Part shown: positions 4,694 through 6,716 of the stretch, piece by piece
How the letters are laid out: each line of letters opens with the position of its first letter
Position numbering within the stretch: the stretch's first letter is position 1
NCBI GenBank assembly: GCA_902465425.1
Contig: CABQNA010000086.1
Coordinates: forward strand, 1-6,716
Source of the DNA: an uncultured Collinsella sp.
Lineage (GTDB): Bacteria; Actinomycetota; Coriobacteriia; Coriobacteriales; Coriobacteriaceae
Length of the DNA: 6,716 nucleotides
Direction of reading: 5' to 3'
Notes under the pieces: generated by a model
The model's database searches: none
Told to the model about the DNA's origin: nothing
What the model saw: only the letters and a program-made list of their open reading frames with translations
Program-made: the position numbers and the translations under genes

Positions 4694-6454
4694 GTGGCCG
4701 ACCAGGACATCAAGATGCTCATCGAGCGCATTATGGCCGAGGCCCGGACCCATCAGTCTGCTCGCTTCTCAAACGAAGTCTATGCTGACGAGCCGATTCT
4801 CAAAACCGGTCGTCAGATGCAGAATTTCCTTCCCGACCAGTACCGCAAGATGCGCGAGATATCGCGCTGGCAGGATGACCCCAAAGGCGGCGCAGGTCGC
4901 TGGCTTTCGGAAGCCGAGCTTTTCTACCGCCAGGGCCTGCTGATGGCCGACTTTGAGGACGACTGTCCCTACAACGGCACCTTTAAGTCGTACTTTCCCA
5001 CCTACAACGCCATGAGCGACCGGCAGTTGCGCGGCTACTTTACCTGGCGTGCCCAAGTGCGCCGCGGAACCGTCGAGGAAACGTCTACGTCCTTTGCCTT
5101 TCTGTATCTCTATGAGCTGATTTGCGGCATTGGCGTAGATGACCCGCTCGATGGTTTTAACAAGATCAAGGCTTTTTGGGATGTCTATCGCGCCTTCGAG
5201 CCCGGCATCGACCGGTTTGCGCGCGTGTGGCTGCAGGACTACGCCGTGTTCCACGGGCTCGACCCCAAGCTGCTTCGTGACTCTAAAACCGTCATGTTCG
5301 ATAACGCCCTTATCGAGCTGCGGCGCGCGGCACGAGACCTTGCGCCTGCACCGGCGCTGTCCGGGCAGGCCCCCAAACGTCGTAAGAACTCCGAGCCCAC
5401 GCTCCCCCTTCCGCCCGACGAGGCGCGCGAGGAGCGACTTATGGCCGCTATCAACGCCCTCTCCACGTATAACCTCAATAACTCGAGACTCGATCGCAGC
5501 CACCATCGCGACCTGCGCCACGTGGCATGCGCTGTGTATGTCCGTATGGCGCGCTACTATGACACGCACCGAAAAACCGGTATCGTGGCGAGCTTGTTTG
5601 GGGAGGAGACGGCCATGCCCTATACCATGTTTGCCTCGGCCGTGTTCTTTGCGCCCAATCGCCACGAGGACTGCGAATACCGCCTGGATCCTATCCATAT
5701 CTACCGTTGCCAAAACGGCTTTTGGGAATGCATGCGTATCCATGGCAGTAGGCAAAAGAGCAGCAAGCTCGGTGAAATGATGCGCGCCTGCGACCAACGC
5801 CTGCGCCTGGCGCTGGACCCCGCCCATCCCCTTAAGGAAGAAAAGGTCCCCAAATATCTGGCCAAGATTATCGATGACGAGATCGTGGCATGGCTTTCGT
5901 GGGACGCCGCGCACCAACCCGTCAAGATCGATATCGACCTGAGCCAGCTGGGGCACATCCGGAGTGCCGCCGCGCAGACGCGCGAAGCGCTTTTGGTCGA
6001 TGAAGAGCGCGAGGACGGCACACCTGTGGAAGCCGAGGCGACGCTTATCGAGCAACCGAACACCGAGCCTGCGCCCGGCATGGCTGCCGAACCTGGCGAG
6101 ATGACCATACAGCAAGACGAACCCGACAAGCCGACTGTCTCCACCGAAGAGTTTGGTGTCGTGGCGCCGCTTCTTGTGCCGACACCCCCGCTCGCAGCGG
6201 CTGCGCCCACTGACGCCGCGACCGAACTCGCGCCCGCCGCAGATGCCTTCCTTCGCGCACTGCTCGAGCAAAACGCAGCGCAAGCGACATCGGCAGTGGC
6301 GCGCTCAGGCCAGAGCGAGGATATGCTCGTCGACAGCATCAACGAGGCGCTCTTTGACCTGGTGGGTGACACCGTTATCGAGTTTGGAGCGGCAGGACCG
6401 CAGATTATCGAGGATTACGAAGCAGACGTGAGAGGATACCTAGACCATGAGTGA
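4694..6454 (+). CDS. TerB-N/TerB-C domain protein, 586 aa
   Basis: The start is a GTG with a strong double ribosome site (AGGAGAGGAGAG, 4679-4690). Residues about 40-215 form the TerB-N domain. Its marks are MSDRQLRGYFTWRAQVRRG at 107-125 and FAFLYLYELICGIG at 134-147. A middle helical region (about 245-400) follows a basic, proline-rich linker. A TerB-C domain begins at about 408 (KIDIDLSQLGHIRSAAAQTR) and resumes at about 546-583 (SINEALFDLVGDTVIEF, IIEDYEADVRGYL). Between them lies an acidic, Pro/Ala/Thr-rich insert (about 435-515). No canonical TerB metal-binding core was confirmed in the middle part. Family knowledge: TerB-N and TerB-C flank TerB-like modules in tellurite-resistance-related stress and phage-conflict systems, often beside ATPases and helicases. 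The 3' end overlaps the next gene by 8 bases, so the two should be made together. It is probably a cytoplasmic scaffold or sensor, and no enzyme motif was seen. Confidence 0.88.
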   Translation: MADQDIKMLIERIMAEARTHQSARFSNEVYADEPILKTGRQMQNFLPDQYRKMREISRWQDDPKGGAGRWLSEAELFYRQGLLMADFEDDCPYNGTFKSYFPTYNAMSDRQLRGYFTWRAQVRRGTVEETSTSFAFLYLYELICGIGVDDPLDGFNKIKAFWDVYRAFEPGIDRFARVWLQDYAVFHGLDPKLLRDSKTVMFDNALIELRRAARDLAPAPALSGQAPKRRKNSEPTLPLPPDEAREERLMAAINALSTYNLNNSRLDRSHHRDLRHVACAVYVRMARYYDTHRKTGIVASLFGEETAMPYTMFASAVFFAPNRHEDCEYRLDPIHIYRCQNGFWECMRIHGSRQKSSKLGEMMRACDQRLRLALDPAHPLKEEKVPKYLAKIIDDEIVAWLSWDAAHQPVKIDIDLSQLGHIRSAAAQTREALLVDEEREDGTPVEAEATLIEQPNTEPAPGMAAEPGEMTIQQDEPDKPTVSTEEFGVVAPLLVPTPPLAAAAPTDAATELAPAADAFLRALLEQNAAQATSAVARSGQSEDMLVDSINEALFDLVGDTVIEFGAAGPQIIEDYEADVRGYLDHE

Positions 6455-6716
6455 CACCGCATCCGCAGCGCCCCGCGTGCCCAAGCGCGTCGCTGCCGTC
6501 ATTCTCAACTCGCTCAAGGGCGGCGTGGTCCCGCGCATCGGCCTTCCTTACATCACCGTAGGGCGCGAGGTCGAGATTCGCGCCCTGCTCACCGATCTGA
6601 GTCTCATCGCCGATGGCGGCGCGAGCTTCCGCTTCTTAGTCGGTCGCTACGGCGCCGGCAAGAGCTTCTTGCTTCAGACCATCCGCACGCACGCCATGGG
6701 CGAGGGATTCGTCGTC
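6447..6716 (+). CDS. BrxD-like (DUF2791) P-loop ATPase, N-terminal part, cut by window edge
   Basis: The first 90 codons are present, starting at an ATG that overlaps the TerB-N stop (ATGAGTGA). AGAGGA at 6431-6436 lies 10 bases upstream. A short polar start leads to VAAVILNSLKGGVVPRIGL, then ITVGREVEIRALLTDL, then the Walker A motif GRYGAGKSF at residues 66-74 with K72 and S73, followed by LLQTIRTHAMGEGFVV. This order (a helix ending 'L..G.VPr.Gl', 'vGR..E...l', 'rFlvGryGaGKSF', 'iR..A...gf') is the N-terminus of the BREX-system ATP-binding family (DUF2791, BrxD type). The Walker B, sensor and C-terminal parts lie beyond the window. By family knowledge BrxD works with a superfamily 2 helicase (BrxHI) in some BREX systems. 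Here the partner is the TerB-N protein, and a helicase gene would be expected downstream. Confidence 0.85.
   Translation, partial: MSDTASAAPRVPKRVAAVILNSLKGGVVPRIGLPYITVGREVEIRALLTDLSLIADGGASFRFLVGRYGAGKSFLLQTIRTHAMGEGFVV

Noticed and set aside
4769..6283. 504-aa leftward open frame
   Set aside because: It is the mirror of the TerB-N gene in GC-rich DNA. The rightward frame has domain motifs, a ribosome site and a promoter.

Overview
The window looks like chromosomal DNA from a GC-rich actinobacterium, most likely a gut Coriobacteriia such as Collinsella. The reasons are the strong G/C bias at third codon positions, clear Shine-Dalgarno sites ahead of ATG and GTG starts, small Sec-exported surface proteins with an LAQTG-type sorting signal, and a DUF554 membrane protein. 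The genus is inferred from style and protein character, not from a search.

Layout: (1) 1-218, minus strand: the 5' end of an FAD-linked oxidase (PCMH/VAO fold, GlcD-like), cut by the window edge. (2) 219-563: a divergent intergenic region of about 345 bases, with a good sigma-70-type promoter for the rightward genes, a short palindrome and 11-bp-phased TTGGTCA repeats. (3) 564-3770, plus strand: a compact cluster of five genes. They encode a 98-aa protein of unknown function (possibly a worn nuclease-fold relative), a membrane-anchored 169-aa exoprotein, a secreted 199-aa beta-rich protein, a tiny LAQTG-anchored wall protein, and a secreted 476-aa cysteine-containing two-part protein. Overlaps and short gaps suggest one transcription unit that builds a small cell-surface structure. 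(4) 3771-3888: a short spacer with an inverted repeat around a TATATA core. (5) 3889-4605: a DUF554 (YqgA-like) multispanning membrane protein. (6) 4606-4693: a promoter with an extended -10 whose -35 region is covered by a near-perfect LexA/SOS box. (7) 4694-6716: a TerB-N/TerB-C domain protein overlapped by 8 bases by the start of a BrxD/DUF2791-type P-loop ATPase that runs off the window.

The most interesting unit is the last. A TerB-N/TerB-C protein translationally coupled to a BREX-type ATPase is the beginning of a Ter/BREX-like conflict or stress module. In related arrangements a superfamily 2 helicase follows, but that part is outside this window. Here its promoter carries what appears to be a LexA operator, so the module is predicted to be induced by DNA damage. 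The surface gene cluster is the second point of interest: adhesin-like domain, wall anchor and membrane-tethered part are on separate small genes, and no sortase is present in the window.

No rRNA, tRNA, CRISPR array or insertion sequence was seen. No convincing intrinsic terminator (GC-rich hairpin followed by a T run) was found at any gene end.
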